From: Deltaproteobacteria bacterium
GTDB taxonomy: Bacteria > Myxococcota_A > UBA9160 > UBA4427
NCBI GenBank assembly: GCA_029261835.1
Contig: JAJDAO010000075.1
Span: 1 to 64,000, forward strand
DNA: 64,000 nucleotides
Direction of reading: 5' to 3'
Shown: positions 8,260-17,428 of the stretch, in pieces
Position numbering within the stretch: position 1 is the stretch's first letter
Layout: every line of letters begins with the position of its first letter
Notes under the pieces: generated by a model
Database searches by the model: none
Told to the model about the DNA's origin: nothing
Seen by the model: the letters and a program-made list of their open reading frames with translations, nothing else
Position numbers and translations under genes: made by a program

Positions 8260-9710
8260 TTCGTCTCGACCTCCGCATCCGGCACAGAGGGAATCCAGAA
8301 CGAAATCGTGGTCCCGTGCTCTGGCCTGCTGTCGATTTCGAGTGTGCCGCCATGCCGGTCTATGATCGTCTGACACACTGGCAGACCGAGTCCGCTTCCC
8401 TTCTCTCTCGGCTTCGTCGTGAAGAAAGGATCCAGCACCTTCCGCTGGATGTCGTCCGACATGCCGCACCCATTGTCAGTGACACGAACCAGCACCCCAT
8501 CCCCATCGGTAAGCGAGGACACGCTGATCACCCCATCAGGCCCAGCGATGGCGTCGGCTGCATTGATCAGGAGATTGATCGCGATCTGCGTGATTTGGCT
8601 CGCGACTCCGTATACCACCCGGACCGAACGGGCGAGATCGGTCGTGACCTGAATATCGCGGAAGCGCGGGTCGAAGCGCAGCAGGGCAACGGCCGATCGG
8701 AGCGCCGAGTTGATGTCGATCGGTCCGATCTCACTGGAGGGTGGATGAGTGAACTCGCTGAGCTCGCTGACCACGGCCTTCATCCTGCCGATTTCCGCCT
8801 CGAAGAGGTCGACGATCTCCGAGTTCTCCGACTGTGTCTGATTGCTCGAATCCCCACCAAGGTTGAGACGAATCAGGTCGAAGATGCCCTGGATCGCGGA
8901 GATCGGATTCGCAATCTCGTGCGCGACTCCTGCGGCGAAGGTTCCAAGCGCGAACATGCGTTCTTCGCTGGCGAGGCGACTGCGGTAGCTCTGGACTTCG
9001 GACTCCCGCTGGGCCAGAGCATGGGCCATGCGGTTGATGGCGTCTCCGAGCCCCCCGATTTCGTCGCGGCGATCGAGCCTGAAGGGCTCAGCGAAGTCAC
9101 CGCGCGCAATCTCCGCGGCGCGGTCCTCGAGTCGCCCCACGTCACGCGCCACGCGAAAGAAGAAGACGCCGGTGAGCGTGCACACGACGCCAAAGCCGGC
9201 CAGACCGGCGACGAGCAGCACGAGCGCGTTCCTGTCGGCATCTCGCTCGTAGTCGCGGCCGAGCTGGAGGCGGGACTTCTGGACTTCCTCGAGAGAGTGC
9301 TCGGTTCGCGTGGCGATCGCCTTGACCATCGGAGTCAGCCGCACTGCGAAGCTCGAGATATGCTCGGGCGGCGGCATCTCATCGAGCATGTCGACAAGCT
9401 GGTCTCTTGCTTCGCGGAGCACGGGTGTCTCATCGAGTGGGTAGTCGAGGATCTTCCGCGCGGCGTCAGAGGGAATCAGCTCATCGATATGATCGCGCCA
9501 TTCACGCAACTCGCTCGTTCCGGGACCACCGGGGCCCCAGTCGTCGGTGAGGTCGATGAGAAGGTCCGTCGTGACGAAGTGTCGCAGCTGGAGCTCGGCT
9601 TCGAGGTTGCTCTGCAACAAGCCGGTTCGATGCTTCTGGTCCAGGTCGTTCTTGAGAATGGCCGCAAGGAGGAGCACCAGGCCGGTGACTGTGCCGACCC
9701 CGAGAAGCAC
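8256..9710 (-). CDS. Membrane sensor histidine kinase, partner of the NtrC-type regulator
   Basis: 484 residues from GTG at 9710: N-terminal membrane helix (about 1-19), a periplasmic sensor region of about 140 residues with no family I can name, second helix 162-186, HAMP 187-240, HisKA with His264 in AAGVAHEIANP, and a HATPase_c domain with DNGCGM and the lid GSGLGL. The GTG lies inside the first hydrophobic helix and has no ribosome site. The frame is open upstream, and a CTG at 9743 preceded by GGGAG at 7 bases would give a better N-terminus (MRSTLIGKSLL, positive charge before the helix). The stop overlaps the regulator start, so the pair is cotranscribed. Confidence 0.9.
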   Translation of the reverse strand: MLLGVGTVTGLVLLLAAILKNDLDQKHRTGLLQSNLEAELQLRHFVTTDLLIDLTDDWGPGGPGTSELREWRDHIDELIPSDAARKILDYPLDETPVLREARDQLVDMLDEMPPPEHISSFAVRLTPMVKAIATRTEHSLEEVQKSRLQLGRDYERDADRNALVLLVAGLAGFGVVCTLTGVFFFRVARDVGRLEDRAAEIARGDFAEPFRLDRRDEIGGLGDAINRMAHALAQRESEVQSYRSRLASEERMFALGTFAAGVAHEIANPISAIQGIFDLIRLNLGGDSSNQTQSENSEIVDLFEAEIGRMKAVVSELSEFTHPPSSEIGPIDINSALRSAVALLRFDPRFRDIQVTTDLARSVRVVYGVASQITQIAINLLINAADAIAGPDGVISVSSLTDGDGVLVRVTDNGCGMSDDIQRKVLDPFFTTKPREKGSGLGLPVCQTIIDRHGGTLEIDSRPEHGTTISFWIPSVPDAEVETK

Positions 9711-9963
9711 CAGCAGGGATTTGCCGATCAGAGTAGAGCGCAGTGGGATGCTCCCAAATAAGATCGAACCCGATCACAGCCCGCAACTCCATCCCCAAGG
9801 AGCCAGGACCGAATCGGCGGATCGTGCGGGAGAATTACTGGTGTAGCGTCGAACGATAGCCGTTCCAATCGAGTCCTCCACCCCAGAGCGGCTACCGTGA
9901 GGCCCCAAGATCAGGCGCGAATAACCTGAACACCTGAATCGCTGCCAGGTGGCCGGAGTCACA

Positions 9964-10299
9964 CTACGCCCGGCCCACCCGGTCGCGAAACGCCGCGCCC
10001 TTCTTCGTCAGGAAGAAATACTTCAGCCTCCGATCGACAGCATCGTTCCGTTCGTCCACCAAGCCGAGCCCCTTCTTCTTGCTGCCCCGTCCTCGCGCGC
10101 CAAGCAGATCGGCGTATCGCCGCGGCCCGCTCGACGCGATCTCCAAGCGAGATGTCGCGTCCGAACTCTGCAGACCAGGAGCTTCCGCGAGCATCACCTC
10201 CACAAAGAAGAGTGCTGTTGTCAAGCTCATTTCCCTGTCTAATTCGCGAAATTCGCCAAGCTGCCGACGCAGCCTCATGAGCGCAGCTGTCGATGCCAT
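9964..10299 (-). CDS. Small winged-helix, MarR-like protein
   Basis: 111 residues. The C-terminal DRRLKYFFLTKKGAAFRDRV matches the wing and following helix of MarR-type regulators (DxRxKxxxLTxxG), and the N-terminal 35 residues are helical. The middle recognition-helix region (SSDATSRLEIASSG) is shorter than in full MarR proteins, so DNA binding is plausible but not certain. The ATG has a strong AGGAGG at 7 bases. It lies 56 bases after the last glycosyltransferase gene on the same strand and may regulate that cluster, possibly by autoregulation. Confidence 0.65.
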   Translation of the reverse strand: MASTAALMRLRRQLGEFRELDREMSLTTALFFVEVMLAEAPGLQSSDATSRLEIASSGPRRYADLLGARGRGSKKKGLGLVDERNDAVDRRLKYFFLTKKGAAFRDRVGRA

Positions 10300-10355
10300 G
10301 GTTGCTTCCTCCTGAGCGTCTCTGCCTTATGGCCGGGGATTGACCGGCGGATAGA

Positions 10356-11537
10356 CTACCCGCTGCCACGCGCCGCACCAGACGTATCTCGTCCCGCCGG
10401 CGGGCCAGCGTCGATTCGCGTGTCGGCGATCCGCTCGAACTCTTCCAGGAAGCGCTGGAATTGCTGCCGCTTGTCGAAGTGCGTCGTGACGAGCTGGCGT
10501 CCCGCCGCTCGCATCTGCTGATAGGCCGGTTGGTCAGACCAGAGGCGGAGGATGGCCTGGCCCAGCTGGTCGACGTTGCCGGGATCCACGAGCAGGCCGG
10601 TCTCTCCCTCGATCACGGCCTCCGGAGTACCGGCCAGCCGTGATGCCACAACCGGGACTTCCATCGACATGGATTCGAGCACCACATTGGGAAGCCCTTC
10701 CTTGTAGAGGCTCGAGAGCGCGAGGATGTCGAGAATCTCGAAGGCGTACTCGGGCTCACTGGTGAAGGGCAGGAGAGAGACGTGTGGCTCGAGCTGGCGC
10801 TGTTGGATGTGACTGCGCAACATCGCCTCGTCGGGTCCCTCTCCCAGCAGCAGAAGATGAATGTCGGGCAGCTTCCCGCGTACTCGGTCGATGGCGTCGA
10901 GCAGCACGCGCTGCCCCTTGCGCTCCTCGAATGAGCCGAAGCACCCCACCAAAGGGCCGCGACCAGGCCGCAGCGGGTAGCGTCGGTGCGCCTCGGCGAG
11001 TCGGTTCTCGTCGCGCGTATAACGATCGACTTCAGTGCCTTGGTAGACCAGGCTCACGCGTTGCTTGGAGACGCCGTACTGCTCCACGAGATAGTCCCGC
11101 GTGAATTTCGCGATCGCGATCACGTGGTAGTGGATCGGTTCTTCCGGGATGTAGAAGCGGTGTTGATAGCTCGGCACAATCGTACCCGTCTTGGGGACGA
11201 GCACCGTCTGCAGATCCGCCTCGGCGATGCACCGCGCCGCGAAGACCGAGCAGTGAAAGCCGTTCCGCGGAGGGTGGACCGTGCAGACCGCCACATCCGC
11301 CGGTGCCAGAGCATCACGCCAGATCGCGTGAGCCGGTGCGTCCTGCGATGTGACCGCGTCGTAGTCGTAGGTCAGAACCCGTGCTCCGGTCTCGCTCGCG
11401 TCGCGGGCGTTCCAACCGTCTGCAGGTCCGAGCAGGGTTACAGCGGCTCCCTGGGCCAGGAAGTGCCGAATCGCTTCAGAGACCCAGATCTGGGTGCCGC
11501 CGCGAAGTTTCGTGTCCTCGATGAAGCAGACGTGCAT
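10356..11537 (-). CDS. Family-4-like glycosyltransferase
   Basis: 393 residues, GT-B fold. The N-terminus (MHVCFIEDTKLRGGTQIWVSE split as VCFIEDT and RGGTQIW) is the usual acceptor half with a Gly-rich loop. The donor half has CFGSFEERKGQ, LLLLGEGPD and the EX7E motif E-GLPNVVL-E near residue 290, followed by PVVAS.LAGTPEAV, all typical of retaining GT4 enzymes. The ATG at 11537 follows GGGGA; an in-frame TTG at 11555 is less likely. It is 14 bases downstream of the next glycosyltransferase gene, so they are cotranscribed. Donor and acceptor are unknown; a cell-surface glycan or compatible-solute glycoside is possible. Confidence 0.85.
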   Translation of the reverse strand: MHVCFIEDTKLRGGTQIWVSEAIRHFLAQGAAVTLLGPADGWNARDASETGARVLTYDYDAVTSQDAPAHAIWRDALAPADVAVCTVHPPRNGFHCSVFAARCIAEADLQTVLVPKTGTIVPSYQHRFYIPEEPIHYHVIAIAKFTRDYLVEQYGVSKQRVSLVYQGTEVDRYTRDENRLAEAHRRYPLRPGRGPLVGCFGSFEERKGQRVLLDAIDRVRGKLPDIHLLLLGEGPDEAMLRSHIQQRQLEPHVSLLPFTSEPEYAFEILDILALSSLYKEGLPNVVLESMSMEVPVVASRLAGTPEAVIEGETGLLVDPGNVDQLGQAILRLWSDQPAYQQMRAAGRQLVTTHFDKRQQFQRFLEEFERIADTRIDAGPPAGRDTSGAARGSG

Positions 11538-11551
11538 AGAGTCCCCGACCC

Positions 11552-13318
11552 TCAACCCGCCGCACTGCCCTTGCGCAGCTTCCTGAGAGCTTCGGCGAAG
11601 GTATTCGTGACGTCTCGCATTCCGAAGCGCGCTGCCACTGCTCGGCGGTTGTGGCGACTTCGGCCTCCATCGCAGGTTGGCAGGAAGACCATGTCCGTGA
11701 TCTCCTGGAGCAGTGCGGTGTTGATGCGTTGCTCGGGAAGCGCTGCGTAGTGAATCCTCAGAGAGGGTGTCAGGGACTCCCCCATCACGTCGGCGAATAC
11801 ATCGCGTGGCTCATAGCGGCTGCATACGAGGGGCCGCCCGGCTGCGGCCGACTCGAGGATCGGCAGCCCCCGCCCCTCGGTCGCGCTCGGCAGCAGGATG
11901 AGGTCCGACAGGCGGTAGAGGTCGGCGACCGCCAGGCTCTGCCGGTCGCGCTCCTCGAAGGCCGAATGCCCCAGCTGCCCAACCGAGAAGAATTGGAAGA
12001 GACGCCCCCGGATGGCAGGCGGGACTGCGTCCAGCGTCCCGCGGTAGGCGTCGACGAGTCGCAGCAGGCTCTGCTTGTGCTCGAGCGGCACCGGTCCGGT
12101 GACGTGAAGCGTGAGGGTCGTTTCAGGGTTCTCTTCGAATGCGGTCAGAAACGGGTCGTAGTCGAGCAGCGTCGCGATCAGCTCCCAGTCCCGCTCGACC
12201 CGCTTGCGAGTCAGCACGCGCGTGGGCTGTAGGAACCAGAGCGCGTGCTCGTTGTTCAGATCGCAGCCCTGGTTCACTTCGGCACCGCAGAGTGTCGGTA
12301 CCTGGTCGAGCATCCATTCATCCAGACACGATGCGAAGCTCTCGATCCCGGTGACGGCTTTCGTCTGCTCGCTACGCGCGAGAATTCGGCTCAATCGCTG
12401 CCGCAACGCGCGGCGCATTTCTCGATCGCACGGGACGAAGAAATCATCCTCGATGAAGGTTCCGAGTTCGATCACCTCACTCTCCGGAAAGCGATGACGG
12501 GCAAGCAGCGTGTCGCGTTGCACGCTGTTGATGACGAGCTGAAGCCAACGGTCGCCGTTCCAGGGGTAGATCCGCTCGAGCAGAGTGAAGAACCCGGTAT
12601 TGGCCTGGTTGCGGAAGAAGTGATCTCGCGGGCCGGGCTCCTCGTGCTCGGTGCGCTGATGGGCGGGCTTGCCGGATTCCCAGTAGAAGTCGTGGTTCGA
12701 GTTCAGCACCGGCAGATCCGTCAGCTCCGAGGCCAGCACCAGCGCCAGGGCCAAGGCCGGGTTGCCCGGATTGGAGTTGACGTTGACGGGTACCAGCAGG
12801 CCGATCTCGTGGGTCGCGACATAGCGAACCAGCTCCGCGGCCAGGCCGGCGGCCTGCCGCCAGATCTCCCCAGCCATCTCCGATGACGCGGTGCCTCCGC
12901 TGGGCATGTCTTGATAGAAGAGCCGGGCGAAGTGCTTGCCACCGTTCCACTTCGACCAGCCGTTGGCATTGGAGATGACGTGGCGCTGCCAGCGGGGCAG
13001 CAGTACGTGATCCGCCGAAGGCGAAAAATGGCCGCCGATACAGTGGATCGTCGGTGTCTCCGCGATGCGTTCCAGCAGCGACTCCAGGCAGGCGGCGTAC
13101 TTGGCGATCTCGATCGAGACACCGTCGATACCGTATTCGAATGTGATGAAGGCGATGCCGCGGGCCGCGTGTTCGAGCAGGGCGGGGTCTTCACCCCGCT
13201 CTCGTTGTGGGGCGAGCTTGCTCAGGACATCATGGATTTCGTTCCAGGCCCGTACTTCGATGCCCGCGAGCTCCCCAAGCTGGCCGCTGGCCTCACGGCT
13301 CCCGGCAGTGATCGCCAT
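11552..13318 (-). CDS. Large GT4-like glycosyltransferase
   Basis: 588 residues, longer than typical GT4 enzymes. The N-terminal half carries FEYGIDGVS, LVPVNVNSNPGNPA and NSNHDFYWESGK. The donor half ends with LSDLILLPSATEGRGLPILE, which contains the EX7E motif (E-GRGLPIL-E), followed by AAAGRPLVCSRY. The HDFYWE motif recurs as HDFHWE in the gene upstream, suggesting that the two belong to one subfamily. No signal peptide or membrane segment. Second gene of the three-glycosyltransferase unit. The substrate is unknown. Confidence 0.78.
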   Translation of the reverse strand: MAITAGSREASGQLGELAGIEVRAWNEIHDVLSKLAPQRERGEDPALLEHAARGIAFITFEYGIDGVSIEIAKYAACLESLLERIAETPTIHCIGGHFSPSADHVLLPRWQRHVISNANGWSKWNGGKHFARLFYQDMPSGGTASSEMAGEIWRQAAGLAAELVRYVATHEIGLLVPVNVNSNPGNPALALALVLASELTDLPVLNSNHDFYWESGKPAHQRTEHEEPGPRDHFFRNQANTGFFTLLERIYPWNGDRWLQLVINSVQRDTLLARHRFPESEVIELGTFIEDDFFVPCDREMRRALRQRLSRILARSEQTKAVTGIESFASCLDEWMLDQVPTLCGAEVNQGCDLNNEHALWFLQPTRVLTRKRVERDWELIATLLDYDPFLTAFEENPETTLTLHVTGPVPLEHKQSLLRLVDAYRGTLDAVPPAIRGRLFQFFSVGQLGHSAFEERDRQSLAVADLYRLSDLILLPSATEGRGLPILESAAAGRPLVCSRYEPRDVFADVMGESLTPSLRIHYAALPEQRINTALLQEITDMVFLPTCDGGRSRHNRRAVAARFGMRDVTNTFAEALRKLRKGSAAG

Positions 13319-13409
13319 GACTTCCTCCGCCCTGCGCTGCTCTAGCCGCCTCTTGCGCGGCGGGGGGTGCCGGCTTTCGCGGATTTCTCGTGGCTGCGCG
13401 GTGGGGAGT

Positions 13410-14675
13410 CTACCAGGTCAAGAGCTCAGTGAGCCTCTCCTCGAGGATCTGATAGGAGAAGTAGCGCCGCCCGAGCTCGAAGTTGTGCTCCACCCAATCG
13501 CGACTCTTTTCTGGGGTGTGCAGGATTTCGTGAACTTGGTGAACCGCCTTGTCCGTGAGGTTGCCATCTTCGATCTGAACCGTGCAGAAGCCCTTCGAGC
13601 CGATATCCGGCCAATAGACGGGTCTGTAATTGTTCACGAAGACAGGACGTTTTGCGACGACTGCCTCGACGAAGGCGTTGCCGAAGCCCTCGTAGGTGCT
13701 GAAGTAGGTACAGGCCCTGGCGTGGGCGTATCCGTCCGATAGCGAGTAGATCTCCCGCCCGTCGGCGTCGACGCTCCGCCTGTGGTTGAAGCGAGACCCG
13801 GCGAAGTGGATCTGCCGCTCCAGCCCCAGATCGACCATCTGCTGCCTCAGTTCGTCCAGGTACTCTTCACGGTAGTCATCGGCGGCCGTTCCGCTGATGA
13901 CGAGCTTCGTTCGAGGGTTCTCCAGCCGATGGACCAATTCGATCGCGGTCTCGATTCCCTTGCGTCTCACGATTCGCGTGATCTGGTAGAGCGGGATGTC
14001 TTCCTCGTTCAGGCCCAGGCAGTTCGCCAGCTGGCGATTGTAGTCGTCTCGCACGCCGAACGGGGCGTCGAAGTCCATGACGTTGGGGACGACGATGGAC
14101 TCGATGCCCATCTCGGAGCGCAGTCGCCGCTGACAGTGTTCGTTGATGACTGCGTGGCGCAGGTTCGGCAGACTCGGTGGAAAGCACTCCTCGATGATTC
14201 GCTTCACGACGCTGTAGCGCGTCACATAGCGCTCTCCTCGTTCCCAATGGAAGTCGTGGTCATGGGCGACTGCCCTGATGCCGGTCGTCTCGATCACGCG
14301 TTTGAGCGCCATCCCGAGTGTCAGGTGGCAGGGCAGGGTGGTCGCGTTCTCCGTGAGCAGCACGTCGATGGCTTCGCGTCGGAGCCAGAGCAGAATCTGC
14401 TTCTCCAGGTAGTCGGCCTCATCCTGCAGGCGGTCGGCCAACTCGTTCTCGTCCACACTTTGCAGGAAGAAGGCGTCGTCCTGCCCCCTCTGACAGGCCG
14501 GGTGCGAGAACGCGACCTCGGGCAGCAGGCTGGCATGCGGAATCGGGCCCTCCAACTCGCCCGTGAGGATTGCGGTTTCGACGCCCATGCGGTTCAGCAC
14601 CTGGATCCATTTCTCGGTCTCGAGTGCCACCCCGTCCGGGCCGCCGATGCGCCCGAGGACAATTCCAATCTTCAT
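13410..14675 (-). CDS. GT4-like glycosyltransferase, first gene of the cluster
   Basis: 421 residues. It begins MKIGIVLGRIGGPDGVALET, the usual GT-B opening. HDFHWERGERY lies in the acceptor half, and ITRIVRRKGIETAIEL, VISGTA and the EX7E motif (E-GFGNAFV-E) lie in the donor half. The ATG at 14675 is preferred over an upstream TTG at 14693 because it starts the fold directly and has GAGAAGAG ahead of it. 91 bases separate it from the next glycosyltransferase gene. The 250 bases upstream are AT-rich around 14700-14740 and probably hold the cluster promoter. Product unknown. Confidence 0.82.
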   Translation of the reverse strand: MKIGIVLGRIGGPDGVALETEKWIQVLNRMGVETAILTGELEGPIPHASLLPEVAFSHPACQRGQDDAFFLQSVDENELADRLQDEADYLEKQILLWLRREAIDVLLTENATTLPCHLTLGMALKRVIETTGIRAVAHDHDFHWERGERYVTRYSVVKRIIEECFPPSLPNLRHAVINEHCQRRLRSEMGIESIVVPNVMDFDAPFGVRDDYNRQLANCLGLNEEDIPLYQITRIVRRKGIETAIELVHRLENPRTKLVISGTAADDYREEYLDELRQQMVDLGLERQIHFAGSRFNHRRSVDADGREIYSLSDGYAHARACTYFSTYEGFGNAFVEAVVAKRPVFVNNYRPVYWPDIGSKGFCTVQIEDGNLTDKAVHQVHEILHTPEKSRDWVEHNFELGRRYFSYQILEERLTELLTW

Positions 14676-14925
14676 CGCTCTTCTCGTCAGCAAGTTGATG
14701 GGTAATCGCTACATCCTATTCAATCGGCACGAACTGTCCATCGCCGCAGGGCTAAGCGAAGCCGCCTGGCTTTTGCGCAGTCTAGTGAGGTGTTGTCGCC
14801 TCGCAAACAGCATATTCTAGCCGCAACTGGCCTCGGAACACTCTGCATTGACAGCGGAAGATGTCTCTCGCGGCGCCGGGGTCAGGCGATCGTCAGGTCG
14901 GCCGCGGTCAGGCGAAATCGCCGCG

Positions 14926-15567
14926 TCAGTCGAGCTGGTAGGCGAGCCCGAGCAGGAGCTGGCTGCTGTCGATGCCGCCATTGGGCAGGTGACTGAAAGC
15001 GTTCGAGATGTGGTGGAAGCGCCATCCGAGGTCCAGAGAGAGGTGCTGGCTCAGCCGGTAGCCGACCCCGACACCGGCCTGAGGGATGAACGCCAGCCCG
15101 TCGTCTTGGTCCACCAGATCGAAGCCGAGTCCGATCACACCGGCTCCGATCTGGACGTATGGGCTCCAAGGCCGCCAGCGGTGGAGACTGTAGCGGAGCA
15201 ACAGACCGAGCCCGCCGGCGACGCCCGAGCGCGGCCGGAAGTTCGCGAGCAGCGTTCCCTCTGCGCGCAGGGCCAGCCCGCCTGCGTACCAGGCCGGCGG
15301 CTCGCGGAGCGGAGCCCGCGTGATGTCGATCTGCCAGTGGAGCAGAGCGATGAATTCGCGAACCCGATGTCCTTCGATCGTGCCGGATCCCGCCCAACGA
15401 ACGCCGTTCCCGTAGCCAAGCGAGAGGCCGAACTGCTGTGCTCCCAGCGCGAAGATGGAACGCTCCGGGTGCGCCGCTACGCTTGCCTCGGCCGACAGCG
15501 CCAGCAGAGACGAGAAGGCGGCGGTCACGGCAATCAGCTCACGGGCCCAGAGCTTGAGCGTGAGCAC
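14926..15567 (-). CDS. pagL: PagL-like lipid A 3-O-deacylase (outer-membrane barrel)
   Basis: 213 residues from GTG at 15567, which gives a good signal peptide (MLTLKLWARELIAVTAAFSS, cut near SVA-AHP); an in-frame GTG at 15645 would add 26 Arg-rich residues. Alternating hydrophobic strands separated by Gly/Tyr-rich turns make an eight-strand barrel. The C-terminal HHISNA...PNGGID motif matches the PagL active site: His and Ser of H-x-S are present, but the catalytic Glu twelve residues after the Ser is Asp here. PagL enzymes remove the 3-position acyl chain of lipid A at the outer membrane. It diverges from lnt. A second copy lies at 41022. Confidence 0.8.
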   Translation of the reverse strand: MLTLKLWARELIAVTAAFSSLLALSAEASVAAHPERSIFALGAQQFGLSLGYGNGVRWAGSGTIEGHRVREFIALLHWQIDITRAPLREPPAWYAGGLALRAEGTLLANFRPRSGVAGGLGLLLRYSLHRWRPWSPYVQIGAGVIGLGFDLVDQDDGLAFIPQAGVGVGYRLSQHLSLDLGWRFHHISNAFSHLPNGGIDSSQLLLGLAYQLD

Positions 15568-15739
15568 GCATCGTCGGTCCGGCTCGGCAGGGCGCTCGCG
15601 CGGTTCGCGGCCATGACGGCAATGGCGTGACTTCACCCGCTTCACGGCATCACGATAGAGGTTCTGGCCGTCGCTCGCAGCCAGAGGTCCGAGTCGAGGA
15701 GCGAGCCACCCCGGCTACAGGGGCGCGGCATCACGGTGG

Positions 15740-17428
15740 GTGGCAACTGCAGGCGGGATCCCCGACGCTAATCAAGTGTTTGCATGGCTAGAGAAATCGG
15801 GGCTGCTGCCGAGCCTGCTGCTTGCGTCGCTCTGTGGGGCGTTGATCTCCCTGGGTGCACCGCCCGCCGGCTGGCTGTGGGGACACTGGCTGGGCTATGT
15901 GCCGTTGGTACTCGTATCACGGCGCGACAGCATCTGCTGGCGCCAGGCGGCGTTGCTCGGTCTGGTCGGCGGAATGGGCATCGGCATCGGCGGCTTTCCC
16001 TGGATCGCAGAGATGCTGGTGACGTTCGCGGGTGTTCCCATCTGGCTCGGCCTCACCGGCCTGCTCGTGTTCTCGCTCTGGCTGGCGGTTCCCTATGCGA
16101 TCTGGGCCGTCGGTCTTCGCCTCGGCCCCTTCGCGGGCTGGCGCGGCCTCCTCTGGCCGGTCGTTCTCTTCGTTTCGCTGCAGTCTCTTTGGCCCGTTCT
16201 CTTCCCCTACACGCCCGTGCTCGGCTTCGCAGAGCGCCCCGAGCTGATACAACTCGCGGAGATCGGTGGCGTGCATCTGATCGAGGCGCTCGTGCTTCTC
16301 TCGGCGCTATCGCTCTCGAACGCGCTGAGCCGGAGCCCGCGGTCCGTTCGTCTGGGCTACGGCGCACTCGCCGCCGCCATTCCGCTGCTCGTATTCGTCT
16401 ACGGTGGCTGGCGCATGCGGGCGATGGACGCCGCTGCGCAGGACGCTCGCACGCTGCGCGTGGCGCTCGTCCAGCCCAATACGCCGATCGGCGCGCTGCC
16501 GGGGCGGCTCAAGATGGACCGGCTGGCGGAGCCGTCGGGCCGAGCCCAGCGGGCCGGCGCGCAGCTCGTGGTGTGGCCGGAGGCGGGCGCCTATCCGTAT
16601 CTCGTTAGGCGCCCGCTTCGTCACGACCGCCAGCTGTCGGCGGGGCGGGTGTTGTCGGCCCATCGCCTCCCGACCGTCTTTGGCGCCAACACGCGGGAGG
16701 CCGGAGCCCGCTTCGGGTACAACAGCGTCTACCACATGGCGGCGGACGGTCGCGTCCTCGGACGCTACGACAAGGTCAATCTGGTGCCGCTCGGTGAATA
16801 CATCCCGATCATCAATCCCGACTGGGTCACCGATCGCATCCCCCAGATCGCGCATCACCACGCGGGCGAGCGGCTGGCCCGCTTCATCGTCGAGCCGGCG
16901 TGGCCGGGCTGGGGAAGTGACACGACGGATGCGGTCTCGCTGGCACCACTCATCTGCTACGAGGACATCATCCCGGGCTTCGTGCGAGACGTGGCGTCGC
17001 TCGAGGGTGGTGTGGAGCTATTCGTCAACGTCACGATCGACGCCTGGTACGGCGACAGCGCCGAGCCCTGGGAGCATCTGGCGCTCGCCCGCTTCCGCAG
17101 CGTCGAGCATCGCATTCCCCTGGTTCGCAGTGTCAGCACCGGCGTGAGCGCGATTGTCGACTACAACGGGAGACTACTCGCGCATCTGCCGTCCCGACCC
17201 GTTTCGGCCGAGACGCTGCGGCGTTATCCGCCGGAGCTATTGGTGAAGTCGATCCGATTGCCGAGGAACACCGCCGCGAAGCCGACGATCTACGCTCGCT
17301 TCGGCTGGCTCTTTCCTCATCTGTGCCAGCTCTCGGTGCTCGCCGCGCTGATGCTCAGGTACCGGCCGCGAATCCTTGCCGCTTTCGATCGAAGATCTCC
17401 GCAGCCTCGGCCACCATGCGCGCCATGA
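15740..17428 (+). CDS. lnt: Apolipoprotein N-acyltransferase
   Basis: 562 residues, slightly longer than usual. The N-terminal ~220 residues hold at least six membrane helices, followed by a periplasmic nitrilase domain from about 230 with the full Glu-Lys-Cys triad: Glu in VVWPEAG, Lys in YDKVNLVPLGEY and Cys in LICYEDI. A last helix follows near the C-terminus. It N-acylates the lipid-modified Cys of lipoproteins in the inner membrane, matching the several lipoproteins in this window. GTG start. Its last 74 bases overlap the 3' end of the converging nitronate monooxygenase gene. Confidence 0.93.
   Translation: MATAGGIPDANQVFAWLEKSGLLPSLLLASLCGALISLGAPPAGWLWGHWLGYVPLVLVSRRDSICWRQAALLGLVGGMGIGIGGFPWIAEMLVTFAGVPIWLGLTGLLVFSLWLAVPYAIWAVGLRLGPFAGWRGLLWPVVLFVSLQSLWPVLFPYTPVLGFAERPELIQLAEIGGVHLIEALVLLSALSLSNALSRSPRSVRLGYGALAAAIPLLVFVYGGWRMRAMDAAAQDARTLRVALVQPNTPIGALPGRLKMDRLAEPSGRAQRAGAQLVVWPEAGAYPYLVRRPLRHDRQLSAGRVLSAHRLPTVFGANTREAGARFGYNSVYHMAADGRVLGRYDKVNLVPLGEYIPIINPDWVTDRIPQIAHHHAGERLARFIVEPAWPGWGSDTTDAVSLAPLICYEDIIPGFVRDVASLEGGVELFVNVTIDAWYGDSAEPWEHLALARFRSVEHRIPLVRSVSTGVSAIVDYNGRLLAHLPSRPVSAETLRRYPPELLVKSIRLPRNTAAKPTIYARFGWLFPHLCQLSVLAALMLRYRPRILAAFDRRSPQPRPPCAP

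Noticed and set aside
8196..9761. Long plus-strand open frame opposite the kinase and regulator genes (about 520 codons)
   Set aside because: It is antisense to two clearly conserved proteins, has Arg/His/Glu-rich composition typical of GC-rich shadow frames, and no domain pattern.
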